Shown piece after piece: positions 10,775 to 21,245 of a stretch of DNA of 64,000 nucleotides. The notes below the pieces were generated by a model. It had not been told where the DNA came from, made no database searches, and worked only from the letters and a program-made list of their open reading frames with translations. The position numbers and the translations under genes were made by a program. How positions within the stretch are numbered: position 1 is the stretch's first letter; every line of letters begins with the position of its first letter. Origin of the DNA: Anthopleura xanthogrammica (lineage: Eukaryota; Cnidaria; Anthozoa; Actiniaria; Actiniidae); contig OZ025207.1 of NCBI GenBank assembly GCA_964019055.1, positions 10,379,090 to 10,443,089 of the forward strand. The letters run 5' to 3'.

Positions 10775-13700
10775 ATGAATCTGAGTTCAATAAGGTACGT
10801 ATACCATTTGAAAAACAAGCAAATAATATAGTTAGATTTTAAGCACTATAAATTTTAAACTCAAGGTTAAGCTCACCCCATTTAAGCGTTATAGAAAGTT
10901 AATAAAGAAAGCATTCGTTATCCTTTAAACCATTTAATTTCTTCATTGTTGTTCAAGGTTTTTATTTCTGCTTTGTTTAATCTTAATCTGTTCGCCGTTT
11001 AATTTTTTTTTTAAATCCCCAAATTTTGCTGTTCTGCTTCACTTGCCCGAGTTTTATCCTACAGCTGCTTTATAAAAATTCCCATTCAATCTGTGAGATA
11101 GCTAGTAAATATACCATGACTTAGATAAGTCCAGACTTTGCTTTGAGGTTCAATGTTTAAAAAAAATAATGTCTTATACGGTTTGATAGGAAAAAGGTTG
11201 GTAATTTTATCGCTGGTGAAGAAAATACGTCTAGCAGTACTAGTTCTGGTCAACATGTTGCCTATTCAGATAAGAATCATTCTCCACTACCCACAGATCA
11301 ATATCATTATCCAGGGCTAAAGTATGATTATCATTTCACTAACATTGATGTCTTGACAGTAGGTAAAGGTAAGTTATGTCCAGAAAAAAATTTACTTCTT
11401 AATGAACGTTGATAAGTGTGACTTAGAGAGTGTTTAGATGGCTAGGTACTTCACTAGGGCAACTATCGCCTTCATTTATAATCTCTAGTTTGTAAATATA
11501 GTTTTAATTATTATCTGGAAAAAAATAAAAACCTTGAAAGCTCTGTTTTGTGCCAGATGGGACATTCAGGAGCAGATCCAGGATTTTGTTCAGGGAGGGG
11601 TGCAGGGCACAAAGGCAGCCTGGGGGGGGGGGGGGGGGGGTGACACTGAGAATCAAAGAAAGGAAACAATAATTTTCATATTGGGTATCTTCAAAATAGG
11701 AGGACAAAGTTGCATTTATTAGACAGAATAAATTATCTGTAATTTTCCACATTTTAACATAACAACAACAACAATGTACAATAATAACGTCATGCATCAT
11801 CATCATCATTGTCATTATCATTTTATTTATACACAGTAGGCTTTAAAGCTAGAAGCTTGTGGAGTCATGTACTGTATCCTTCATAAACATATATTACTAC
11901 ATTAGTCAAGAATATACTATACACATAACTCTCAACTCACATAATAATTTTTACCAAGGAAAAATGCAGAACCTGGAGAAAAACTCCCTGCAACCTCGGA
12001 AAGGAGAACATCACATCAAACAAATTCAACTCGCGTACTAAACCTGAACAGGAATCAAATTTTGCCCACCTACATACCACCCATCACATCTAATCACATC
12101 TCTCTTTCATTTCTAGCATCACTAGGACTTTCGGCAGGAGAGACAATTGTGTCTTCAGACATCACTTCCAAATATGGTGAACTAAGTTCCCCCTATGGAC
12201 AGGGCTTTGTCTTGGCTGATTTTAATCAAGTACCTGGTATTAGTAAAATTGGTTGGAATGCTAATGAACATCCTTTCCAAGCAGTATTCAGTAGACCACA
12301 AGGGTGAGTGTCAAATAGCAGAGTGTCAAGGCACTTGATAATAGGAGTCTTTAACCATGCAGATTGAGGCAGATTCCTTTTGCACAAATAAAAAAATATG
12401 TAAACTTAAATGAAAACATTTTTGAACAGATAAAATTTAAATCGATATATATTATATGAGATTCTTTAATTTGTTTGAGTTGTATCCATATTCATGAGTC
12501 TTCTGATGTGTAACTATTAAACAAAGAAATGATACTCTAGGGAATGACATGTGGTTTGAACTTGGAACAGTGGATTAGTTCGGTTTGATATGCTGGTTTT
12601 TCCCCAGTATTTTCCAGCCCACCTTTTATAGGTTTTGTAATTTATTGGACGTGTAATTTAGTACCCAACAGTAACCCCTTCTATATCAAAATTCTTGGAT
12701 CTGGCCCTGTACTTGTTCTACAGAGTGGCTCTTCCACTGAATTCCAATTGGATTGCCCTTCAAGCTTGCATAGCATAAAGTTTTCCTGTTTCAGATCATG
12801 TGTCATTCCCTTGAGTATCATTTCTTTGTTTAATGGCTGCACATAAAAAGACACACAGATATGAAGTAACATAACTAAAGATGGGGAAATACAAGCATCA
12901 AAACAATGAAACTTGCTGTACAATATTGTTGCACTGCATGTTGCAAAGTGAATGTTGCTTGTATTACCACCTCGTGCAACAACAAAATTTTGTAGTGCAA
13001 CTTTGTTGCAGAAGTAGAAGCTCTCTCTACTTTCTGCAACAACAATGAAAAAATTTGTTGCCCACTCGATCGTAGTACCAGCAACATTCGCTCTGCAACT
13101 TGCAACACAACAATGTGGTGCGACAAGTTACACAATTTAGTTGCTGGTATTTCTGAACCTTAATTTACTTATTCTCAAGAGAATGACACAGGTCTAACCA
13201 ATCATTAAGGGTTTCTCTTCATTAGACCACCAGTGCATCATAGCTGGCAGCTTGTAGTGGCCAAGTCTGATGTCCATACAACAGAGAGAGCTGGTGTACT
13301 TGATCAACTCTCTGGTAGAAACCAAGAAGTTGCCAACACTTCAAACATTGTATCTGTGGTATGTGCAAGTATATTGTTTATATTAGATTATAAGCCCCTT
13401 CCCTCCCCATTAAGAGTTTGAAGTCCCTCCATTGTTGGAGTACTGCCACGCAGCTCATAGAGCATTGACAATTCACTCAGATTATAATAGTTTTTCACCG
13501 AGCCCGCCGGGACTTGAACTCAGGTCACCATGGTGAGGGGTGAGCACTCTCGCTGCTACTCCAACCTTGCTTCCCTTTATAGTTCATTGACATTTATTTA
13601 TTTAAATATATTTTCATTTCCCCTCTTAGATAGCACAACAAACTGTAAGAGGAGGACGTTTAATCTGCATTGAAAGCACAGGACAAGTAAAAACCTCAGG

Positions 13701-16700
13701 ATTGTCAAAGACCCTTTTTGGTGGCAGTGATGGTAAGGACATTTTTGGATAAATATTATGACAAAGTCAGACCACCAACAACACAAGTGCCTGCTTTTTC
13801 ATCCCAATTCATTCATCTCTCTAAAAATGTGTATTTTCAAATTTTATTTTCATTTTATTTCACTATGTACATGAAATCAACTTTTTTCCTATTACTTATT
13901 TAATATTTTTCTATGGTATATGGATGTGATGTATTTTTCAATATTCCCACCCATCCTAATTCTGAATATCCATTGCTTTTCAATATAGTATATGGATGTG
14001 ATGTATTTTTCAATATTCCCACCCATCCTAATTCTGAATATCCATTGCTTTTCAATAGAGTATATGGATGTGATGTATTTTCCAATATTCCCACCCATCC
14101 TAATTCTGTATATCCATTGCTTTTCCTTATTAATAGTATATGGATGTGATGTATTCTTCAATATTCCCAACCATCCTAATTCTATTTATTCATTCCTTTT
14201 CAATATAGTATATGGATGTGATGTATTCTTCAATATTCCTACCCATCCTAATTCTGTATATCCATTGCTTTTCAATTGCCGGCTTTCACTTACGTCATCA
14301 TCAATTTCAAAAGCCTAATTTCACAATATAATCAAAATAAAGCTCCATATTCTCGTAAAGCGGTGAAAACTATATATACTGGCAAAGTTTTAAGGCTGTA
14401 CATCATTTCGTTGTGGAATTATGGGCAAGGAAACATGAAGCATTTTTTGGTAAAAATGTATGGAGCGGCCATGTTGGTGTCCCACTAAGGAACACCAATA
14501 TGGCGGACGAATTTTCAACGGCGTAAAATGATAGAATATTCAATATTTTCAATTAAATTCCACTGCAATATACTTCAAATAGAGATTTTAAACGTACCTA
14601 AGGCAAAATCTTTCACCTAGGGTAAATTGATTTTCATCGTTATTTAGATACACGTGACAGTATTGCGTGACACAAATTCAACCTTCTTAACTCGGGAATC
14701 AAACATCAAAATGACTCGAAACTTTTTCTTGTGACTTATATCACTGATTTCTAAAACATATTTTAGAAATGTTTTTGTACGATGTATAGTTTAGATTTTG
14801 AGTTTTTAATGACGTCACGTGAAAGCCAGCAATATAGTATATGAATGTGATGTATTCTTCAATATTCCTACCCATCCTAATTCTGTATATCCATTGCTTT
14901 TCATTATTAATAGTATATGGATGTGATGTATTCTTCAATATTCCCATCCATCCTAATTCTATTTATCCATTCCTTTTCAATATAGTATATGGATGTGATG
15001 TATTCTTCAATATTCCCACCCATTCTAATTCTATTTATCCATTCCTTTTCAATATAGTATATGAATGTGATGTATTCTTCAATATTCCCACCCATCCTAA
15101 TTCTATTTATCCATTCCTTTTCAATATAGTATATGGATGTGTTGTATTCTTCAATATTCCCACCCATTCCAATTCTATTTATCCATTGCTTTTCAATATA
15201 GTATATGGATGTGATGTATTTTCCAATATTCCCACCCATCCTAATTCTGTATATCCATTGCTTTTCCTTATTAATAGTATATGGATGTGATGTATTCTTC
15301 AATATTCCCACCCATCCTAATTCTATTTATTCATTCCTTTTCAATATAGTATATGGATGTGATGTATTTTTCAATATTCCCAACCATCCTAATTCTATTT
15401 ATTCATTCCTTTTCAATATAGTATATGGATGTGATGTATTCTTCAATGTTCCCAACCATCCTAATCCCACAAAGTACACCTACCAGCTCATTAATGTACC
15501 TGTCCAGATCATTATGTTCGGACCAGGAAAGTTGGTAAAAGTCACATGTGACTGGACGCGTCATTTCATTGGTCCATTACAACAAGGCTGGAGGCTTGCA
15601 GAAATCTTTTGGGACCAAGGAAGGAAGAGTCATGGAGGTATTTGGGTGACATGATACCATAGGGAGCCCACTTTGGATGAAATTATTAACAGTTTTGATA
15701 AGAATTATAAGGCTTGCTTACAAAAGAGTGTGGACAAGGGATTCTGGGGATTAGTGGGTCTCTTATATATACCCTTCTTGATTCCTTAATAAATATACCC
15801 TTTTAGCTTGGGTGTCACATTTTTTTTCAATTTCAGACCATGTGTCACTTCCTTGAGTATCATCATGACACATGAATATTGAATACAACTGAAACAAAGA
15901 ATCTTATCCTCAAAAGAATGACAAGTAGTCTGAAATGGGAAAGCATTATGCCCAAGCCAAAAGGGTCTATATTTGGTGCATTCTTATTTAGCTTGGTTAG
16001 AGCAGATTTCACATTACTGTGAAAAGTTCATTGCCTTTTTTTTGTGCCTTGCCGTGACCATGATGTTTTCAATAATTTTGATTTTTTTCTCATGCAATGT
16101 AATTGGTCTGGCCTACTTAGTCAGTGGTGTGACCTTGCCATGACCATGTCTCTACTGTGTTTCATGCATTTGATTGGATAAAGAAAGTGTGCCTTGCACC
16201 AACTGAGATATTTTTCTAGATTTTTGATTGGCTGACTTTTTGTCATGACTGTGTTAAATTGTGCCATGAGCTTTTCACGGTCTTACAAAATCAGCTCCAT
16301 AAAATTTTTTGTTTGTTTGTTCATACCTCATATGGTGGTTTTTGTACCCAAGCTAGACCAAAATGCACCTTGTTTGTCAAACTCGCAAAAAGTCTAATTA
16401 ATAATCATGCAAAAATACTTTACTGTCATTGATCATTCCAAAAGTAAGTAAATTTGACAATCTTTTTTCAGATTTCACATTCAGTGGAGACCACAATTCT
16501 ATTTGGTTCTTTGAGAAAGAAGCAACACGACTAAATGATCTGACTCCAGTATATGAAGGAACCATCATTGAATACAAGCATACAGTTAAGGTAAGACAAA
16601 CCAGTACTGATGGGATGTCTTTTTGACAGTCTTTGTTATCTCGACATTTTATTAACAAGCCTTTTTCTATGTTCCAGATTGGATTTTTCCAAACCAAAGC

Positions 16701-17079
16701 TAAAGGAGACTGGGCACCAATGATTTCTGAGATGGGGAAAAGAGGCTGGGAACTAGCTTGTATGTTAGAAACACCAGAAGTGACGAATGTAGGGCTGGGA
16801 AATATCACATACAAGCTTCTTTTTTTCTTCCAAAGGAAAATCATTCGGGCTCAAGCACCCAATTATTATCCCCCACCCCAAGGCCCCCAAGGGGCATACC
16901 AAACTGGCTACCCCCAAAACTATGGTCAGGGAGCCTATGCCCAGCCTCCCCCAGGTGGGTTCAATTATGCCGGTGCCCAACAGTACCCCCCTCATGGGTA
17001 TGGACCACCACCTCCTTACAATGCTGATGGGGGTAGTAGGTTGGAACCAAGTGCACCTTCTCTACCAGAGAAACGCTAG
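10775..17079 (+). CDS. Raftlin-like protein, 8 exons
   Basis: Exons by GT-AG junctions and phase: 10775-10794, 11190-11368, 12117-12303, 13226-13358, 13630-13732, 15422-15637, 16472-16590, 16678-17079. The total is 1359 nt, 452 residues, and every junction keeps phase. From about residue 208 the chain resembles the raftlin fold: FFNVPNHPNP, then YTYQLINVPVQI, then DWTRHFIGPLQQGWRL, IWFFEKEATRL and GWELACMLETPEV ending in LLFFFQRKI. Raftlins are membrane-raft adaptor proteins in vertebrates. This one starts MNLSSIRKK, so it lacks the MGC acylation start of vertebrate raftlin. It ends in a 75-residue Pro/Tyr/Gly/Gln-rich tail with a PPPY WW-binding motif. The first tiny exon is inferred from a good donor and matching phase only. 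Family call is from remembered similarity. Confidence 0.72.
11555..11645. repeat. Poly-G run and GGATCCAGG-type element edge in intron 2
   Basis: CAGGAGCAGATCCAGGATT at about 11567 resembles the ends of the elements at 23621-23873 and 44333-44465 (CAGG.G.GGATCCAGG). It is followed by a G18-type run at about 11622-11640. This looks like a partial copy of that dispersed family inside the raftlin-like intron. Confidence 0.45.
12520..12835. repeat. Imperfect inverted repeat in raftlin-like intron 3
   Basis: AACAAAGAAATGATACTC near 12520 and GAGTATCATTTCTTTGTTTA near 12813 form an inverted pair, with GAATGACATGTGGTTTGAA / TCAGATCATGTGTCATTCC inside. The same inner motif (GACCATGTGTCATTCCCTTGAG) is shared by the elements at 15796, 18420, 40000 and 43765. 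Confidence 0.5.
13385..13575 (-). mobile_element. tRNA-derived SINE-like element
   Basis: On the minus strand, starting near 13573, there is a box A-like stretch (AAGGTTGGAGTAGCAGCGAG) and a box B-like GAGTTCAAGTCCCGG, spaced as in a tRNA. A non-tRNA body then runs towards 13385. It lies in raftlin-like intron 4. It is not an intact tRNA gene because the acceptor stem does not close. Confidence 0.55.
13917..15421 (+). repeat. 72/76-bp minisatellite of duplicated splice acceptor plus exon start
   Basis: Thirteen units start at 13917, 13989, 14061, 14137, 14209, 14838, 14914, 14986, 15058, 15130, 15202, 15278 and 15350; real exon 6 begins at 15422 as the fourteenth copy. Each unit reads TATATGGATGTGATGTATT, then TTCAATATTCCCACCCATCC, then a pyrimidine-rich stretch ending in TTTTCAATATAG. 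That is the first about 45 nt of exon 6 followed by its 3' splice site. Units are 72 bp (24 codons) except 14061, 14838 and 15202, which are 76 bp and break frame. The two copies before exon 6 are in frame with it. An unrelated insertion splits unit five. Confidence 0.92.
14277..14830. mobile_element. MITE inserted within the minisatellite
   Basis: The insertion interrupts repeat unit five after TTTTCAAT. The left end GCCGGCTTTCACTTACGTCAT and the right end ATGACGTCACGTGAAAGCCAGC are imperfect inverted repeats. AAT is present on both sides (14274-14276 and 14831-14833), a possible 3-bp target duplication. The flanking unit resumes exactly (AATATAG). About 554 bp, no transposase. Confidence 0.75.
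15796..15969. mobile_element. MITE family 1 copy (GCTTGGG / CCCAAGC ends)
   Basis: ACCCTTTTAGCTTGGG at the left is mirrored by CCAAGCCAAAAGGGT at the right, with TTTCAGACCATGTGTCA and GACAAGTAGTCTGAAATGGG as inner arms. It lies in the intron after raftlin-like exon 6. Related copies are at 18420, 40000 and 43765. Confidence 0.65.
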
Positions 17080-17183
17080 GAATAATAGATCCCAAAACCT
17101 CGCATTTGATTGGCTGGAATAATTCTAATAGACTATTTGATTGGCTAATATGCCCACGATAGTCCCCTTTACAGTTCCCTGCA

Positions 17184-17456
17184 CCATCTTGAAAGGTAGC
17201 CATGCCTTTGCATTGAAGCGAGATGAATGGTGAGCTTGCAATGATAGTGACCTGTGAATAATTATCCAAGGTGTTAAAAAAAGGTATCTGTCATTGTGAC
17301 CTTACCCTTAGTCTTGCTTCAATGTAGACTGTAAGCAGTCCCTCTATATCCCTTGGCAACCACGGCCAAACTATCACAATTCATACAGTGACCAAGGGAA
17401 ATAGAGGGACTGCTCACAGTCTAGCTTCAATGTAAAGGCATGACTACCTTTCAAGA
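17184..17456. mobile_element. Compound hairpin element downstream of raftlin-like gene
   Basis: The outer arm TTGAAAGGTAGCCATGCC at about 17190 pairs with GGCATGACTACCTTTCAAG at about 17438. The inner arm with CAGTCCCTCTATATCCCTTGG at about 17336 pairs with CCAAGGGAAATAGAGGGACTG at about 17393. The element sits about 100 bp after the stop codon and probably lies in the 3' UTR. Confidence 0.65.
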
Positions 17457-18061
17457 CTAGTGCATTGAGTTCCAAATTCAAATAAATTCATTTATTTCAA
17501 AACAAATCACTGCCATAAAAAAACACTAGACTGATTCCTTAAGTAGTAGTTTTCGCTCATTTGTAGGTGAAGGTCACTCAAATAAAAAAAATACCGACAG
17601 AGAGCGAACTGGGACCGACTTATGGAATCAGTCTAAAAATATACTATGAATTAAAGCACCTTATTTAGAAATGTTGAAATTACATTAGATTGCATTAGCC
17701 ACACACCTAATCTTCAGTTTGGGTGTAAAATGAAAACACAAACCACATTTCATTGTTGCAAGACCTACATTTTTTTAAAGTTATGTAAATATTACTACTT
17801 TCCTTTAAACAGGGTTGAATGAAAGGTTTATTTGTATTATCCTTGTTTTATAACTAGTATGTATTTTTGTTGTTATTTTACATTGAATACATTTAGGCCA
17901 CAAAATGAATAACTCGTGAAATATGGATTATTACATGTATTAACTTTACTACTATATTCTGCACTACTGCCTACCACCGCTACTACAGTACCACATAACT
18001 ATGATAGAAAAAGGGAAAACATTCTTTTCTTATCAAAAGAACTGTGACAAAAGAACAACAA
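17457..18061. other. AT-rich intergenic, no feature recognised
   Basis: No exon, no inverted repeat and no tandem repeat stood out. It may include the 3' UTR and polyadenylation region of the raftlin-like gene. Confidence 0.4.
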
Positions 18062-18140
18062 AAGAAGGTGAGAAATTCGGGATAAAATCGCATGCGCACT
18101 GGAAACGATTCTTAAACTTTGAACTGGCTTATAGAGCTTT
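18062..18140. repeat. Single-arm copy of the 1611-1788 palindrome family
   Basis: GAGAAATTCGGGATAAAATC followed by GCATGCGCACTGGAAACG and TTGAACTGGCTTATA matches the right arm of the element at 1709-1788 almost exactly. Only one arm is present here. Confidence 0.75.
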
Positions 18141-18419
18141 TAAGTGTGACGTCAATCGAATGGAAAACCGACTTCCGGGTCCTAAACGAAAGCAGTTCTA
18201 TGACAGGATTTTTTGTCCAAAGTTCTAATTGTTTCAGGTGGAGGTTAAATCATTGAGTACGTTTTTCGCTTTATTTTAGCGGTATTTTGGAGCAGTTGGA
18301 CCCGGAAATACGTCACAACTTAACAGCTTTATGGAGATTTGAATCTATGCTCTGATTGGTAGATTTAGTTTAAAGCAGCCAAATGATTGGCACATGAAAC
18401 TGTCCGCAAACAATTATTC

Positions 18420-18584
18420 AATAGACCTCTTTAGCTTCGTTGTTTGTTGTGCCCAATTCAGACCATGTGATGCAACTCTTGGGAGTTGATTCATTCGTGT
18501 GTATTCATAAAAAAAAGAACTTTCCTCAAGGGAATGATGTGGTCTGAAATGGGCAATTTGCATACGAAGCTAAAGCGGTCTATT
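18420..18584. mobile_element. MITE family 1 copy (AATAGACCTCTTTA ends)
   Basis: AATAGACCTCTTTAGCTTCG at the left mirrors CGAAGCTAAAGCGGTCTATT at the right. The interior has TCAGACCATGTGATGCAACT and ATGATGTGGTCTGAAATGGG. It is the same family as 43765-43937 in opposite orientation. Confidence 0.8.
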
Positions 18585-18592
18585 ACAAGTGT

Positions 18593-18706
18593 CTGACATT
18601 TCCGATTTAGCGGCATATAAGCGGAATAGGCATATACTATATGCCGGCCACCTATTCGTGTTTAAAGAAATACACTATGCTTATGCTGCTAAATCGGAAA
18701 TGTCTA
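18593..18706. repeat. Inverted repeat with 22-bp arms
   Basis: GACATTTCCGATTTAGCGGC at the left is mirrored by GCTGCTAAATCGGAAATGTC at the right. The spacer of about 70 bp also has a short palindrome (GGCATATACTATATGCC). Confidence 0.7.
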
Positions 18707-19119
18707 TTATTTCTAAACTAATCAGATTTGAGGAAATTGTAATAGTTATGATTAGAATAACACTGAACTGCTGCTGCTACATCACTACCCTGATTACATC
18801 TCCTTCCATCAGGAATAATTAGAATTTGATGAAATGAGAATGGGAAATGGGAAACCTAACTGTCCAAATGGGATTCATATACAAAATTTGGAAATACGGC
18901 AATAAACTAAAAAAAAATCAAAAACCCAGGGCTGGACAGTATCATCATGCAAGAAGGATATAGTACTGTTTTGGATTTGTGTAAATCTGATTCCCGTATA
19001 GTGTTATGTAGCTGTCTAGTTCTGGTTAATTAATTGCTTTACAGTGCTTTCCAATCACGCACTAAGAGTGCTATTTACCGTTAGACTGACGTGGATTTTT
19101 AATTAAGGCGCAGATGCGC

Positions 19120-19260
19120 GCAATGCTGCAGGCAATCGATGTTGCGAGTCATGTCACACGGCGCACTTTATTGCACGCAATGTCGCTGAAGTAGAAAACG
19201 ATCCTACTTCAGCAACATTGCTTTCAACATTGCGCGCAATGTTGCACCGTGTGTCGCGCC
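19120..19260. repeat. GCGCGCAATGTTGCA repeat element
   Basis: Several copies of TGCGCGCAATG and GCAACATTG occur in both orientations, and TGAAGTAGAAAACGATCC / TACTTCAGCAACATT forms a central inverted pair. Similar TTGCGCGCAA / GCAGAAGTAGAA text appears at 13010-13060 and 56640-57020, so it is a dispersed family. Confidence 0.5.
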
Positions 19261-20024
19261 TTTACATTACTAACATTTAAATTTGTCAAGAAATGTAGGT
19301 CTCTAAGTGCATGTATTGCATGTATACGAATTTACCTGAAAGACAACTGGCATGCATATTGGATTGTTATCTATATTTGCGCGCGATCTGCGCGTGCGCG
19401 TCGTATTTGCATGCAAGGTTTTTTCTTTTTTCGTTCAAAATTCATGTGAGATGAATTTTTTTTCTTTGTGGATAAAATGTTGCAGAACTCAGTTCAGATA
19501 AATTTTTCCTAATGGATATTCATAATTAATTTTGCAAATTCATCCAAAACCAGATTTCTAGCATCAAGTTCTAATTTTTTACGGTGGTTGTAGAGGGTAG
19601 AGTGTTTCTTGATTAAAAAGCGCACTTTTTTGACGTTCTTTGTTTGGAGCTCATTACTCGTAGTAAGCTGACCGCTGACTCCAGTAACGCAGACGAACAA
19701 AGATGGTTGATGGTTTTCCATGCATGTGTTTTCGTACGTTGACTGATCCTAATACCTGCTAATACTATCCTACTACTGATCAGTAAGTAAAAGTAATTGA
19801 ACTGGTATATATCTACTTTCTTGTTTTAGCCAACTGGAAGCAATCAAAAGATGATCTTTTAATTTCATTGGTTGCCAGTCGCATAAAGATTCCAGGTTCA
19901 CTACACAATAAAATCTATGCAGAGTCTACAAATGTCAGACCTTGATCTGCAATTTGCCAACGATATTTTGCATTCAACAGCTGCAGAAATAGACTGATGT
20001 AGTGCAGATTCGTCATCATATCAG

Positions 20025-20190
20025 GGCTCGAAATAGCGGCCTGCCAATGGCCAAAAGTCAGGCAAAATTTAAGGTTTGGCAGGCAAAAATAACGGTGAAC
20101 TGCCAAATCGAAAATAGAAATAATAAAAAGGCAGACAAAATTTACTGGACTGGCAGGCTATAATTGTTTCCTATTTCGAGCCCTGCATAT
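20025..20190. mobile_element. hAT-type MITE (CAGGGCTCGAAATAG ends)
   Basis: CAGGGCTCGAAATAG at the left is mirrored by CTATTTCGAGCCCTG at the right. CATAT is found immediately outside both ends. Ends beginning CAGGG are typical of the hAT superfamily. A sister element is at 42320-42512, and a fragment begins at about 39366. No transposase. Confidence 0.7.
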
Positions 20191-20654
20191 CTATCAGTTG
20201 CATCAAGAGAAAATGAACTAAGAGAAGGGATCCCTCCTACTGTAATATAGGCTTGTAGCCATCGTATAGTAGGCCAAGCTAGGGAGCACGTTAAAATTTT
20301 GTTCGTGTAACAATTAATGTGACAGGCGTTCCTTGTATCTTGTTAAGAAGCGCGCGCTCTCATACGGCCGGGAAAAAAACCCAAAAGATATACGACCACA
20401 ATCCGAGCGTGTAGCTTGTGGAATGACAAGTATTATGGAGGGGAGTGAAACAGCCAGATTTTCATCGTCCTATGCTGGTAGCAAATTGCTATGCACATTG
20501 GCCGTTGCTATGCACATCAAGACATGTCTCAATGGCCGGATTGATTGGACAAAATTTAGACCAAATTGAAACCTAAGTACCTTTTGGAATTCGTAAAATT
20601 ACAGGAACAGCCAAACTGAGTTGCTCGTTTGAATATTTTGATAAATCATTGATA

Positions 20655-20900
20655 GATCGCACTACGCTGTTTGCTGACGTTTTCTTGTGTTTTTCTTATT
20701 TCGACTCTGCCCTGAAGATGGACATGTAGGTCAAAAGCTTGGCAAAATAAATGTAAAAAGACAGGAGATTGAAGTAGCAATTTGTTCAACTTTTTGTTTT
20801 TTTACATTTATTTTGCAAAGCTTTCAACCTACATGGTCATCTTGAGGGCAGATTTGAACATAAGAAAAATACTAGAAAACGTTAGCAAACAGCGTAGAGC
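20655..20900. repeat. Inverted repeat of retroelement 3'-tail type
   Basis: The left arm at about 20665-20760 contains CTGCCCTGAAGATGGACATG and GGCAAAATAAATGTAAAAAG. The right arm at about 20800-20895 is its inverse. A CCTGAAGATG...AAGCTT...AAATAAATGT tail is typical of retroelement 3' ends in animal genomes; here two copies lie tail to tail. Confidence 0.5.
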
Positions 20901-21245
20901 CCGCACACTATGCACGTGTAGAAAATCAAACGATCAAATAAATTATATCATTGGATGATATTTTTAGAATCAATTCTAAAAATAGCATCAAAGAGTGCTC
21001 ATGATGGGGCACAGGGATTCCTTCTCTTAGTTCGTATTCTCTTGGTTACATTATATCTATATAGCATGCCTAATCTGTTTCATCTTTATTAGTTTCACAG
21101 ATTAATTATGCATAACTCCTAGACTTTCAAAGGATCAATGTCAGTAAAAAGCTAGCTATTCCCATGAGAATCATGATGATAATGACACATAAAATACACA
21201 CATAAAGATATCTGCTAAGATCTTGTAGCTATACCCAAAAACAAT

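Noticed and set aside
13892..15311. Open frames on both strands with repeated peptides such as YGCDVFFNIP and GILKNTSHPYT
   Set aside because: They are translations of the 72-bp minisatellite. Only the part joined to exon 6 from 15422 is supported as coding; the minus-strand frames are shadows.
13917..15421. CRISPR-like array reading of the regularly spaced repeats
   Set aside because: The repeats are contiguous without unique spacers, and the context is a eukaryotic intron.
16758..17269. Overlapping frames in the raftlin-like last exon
   Set aside because: The frame with conserved GWELACMLETPEV and phase-compatible splice sites is the real one; the others are shadows of the proline-rich tail.
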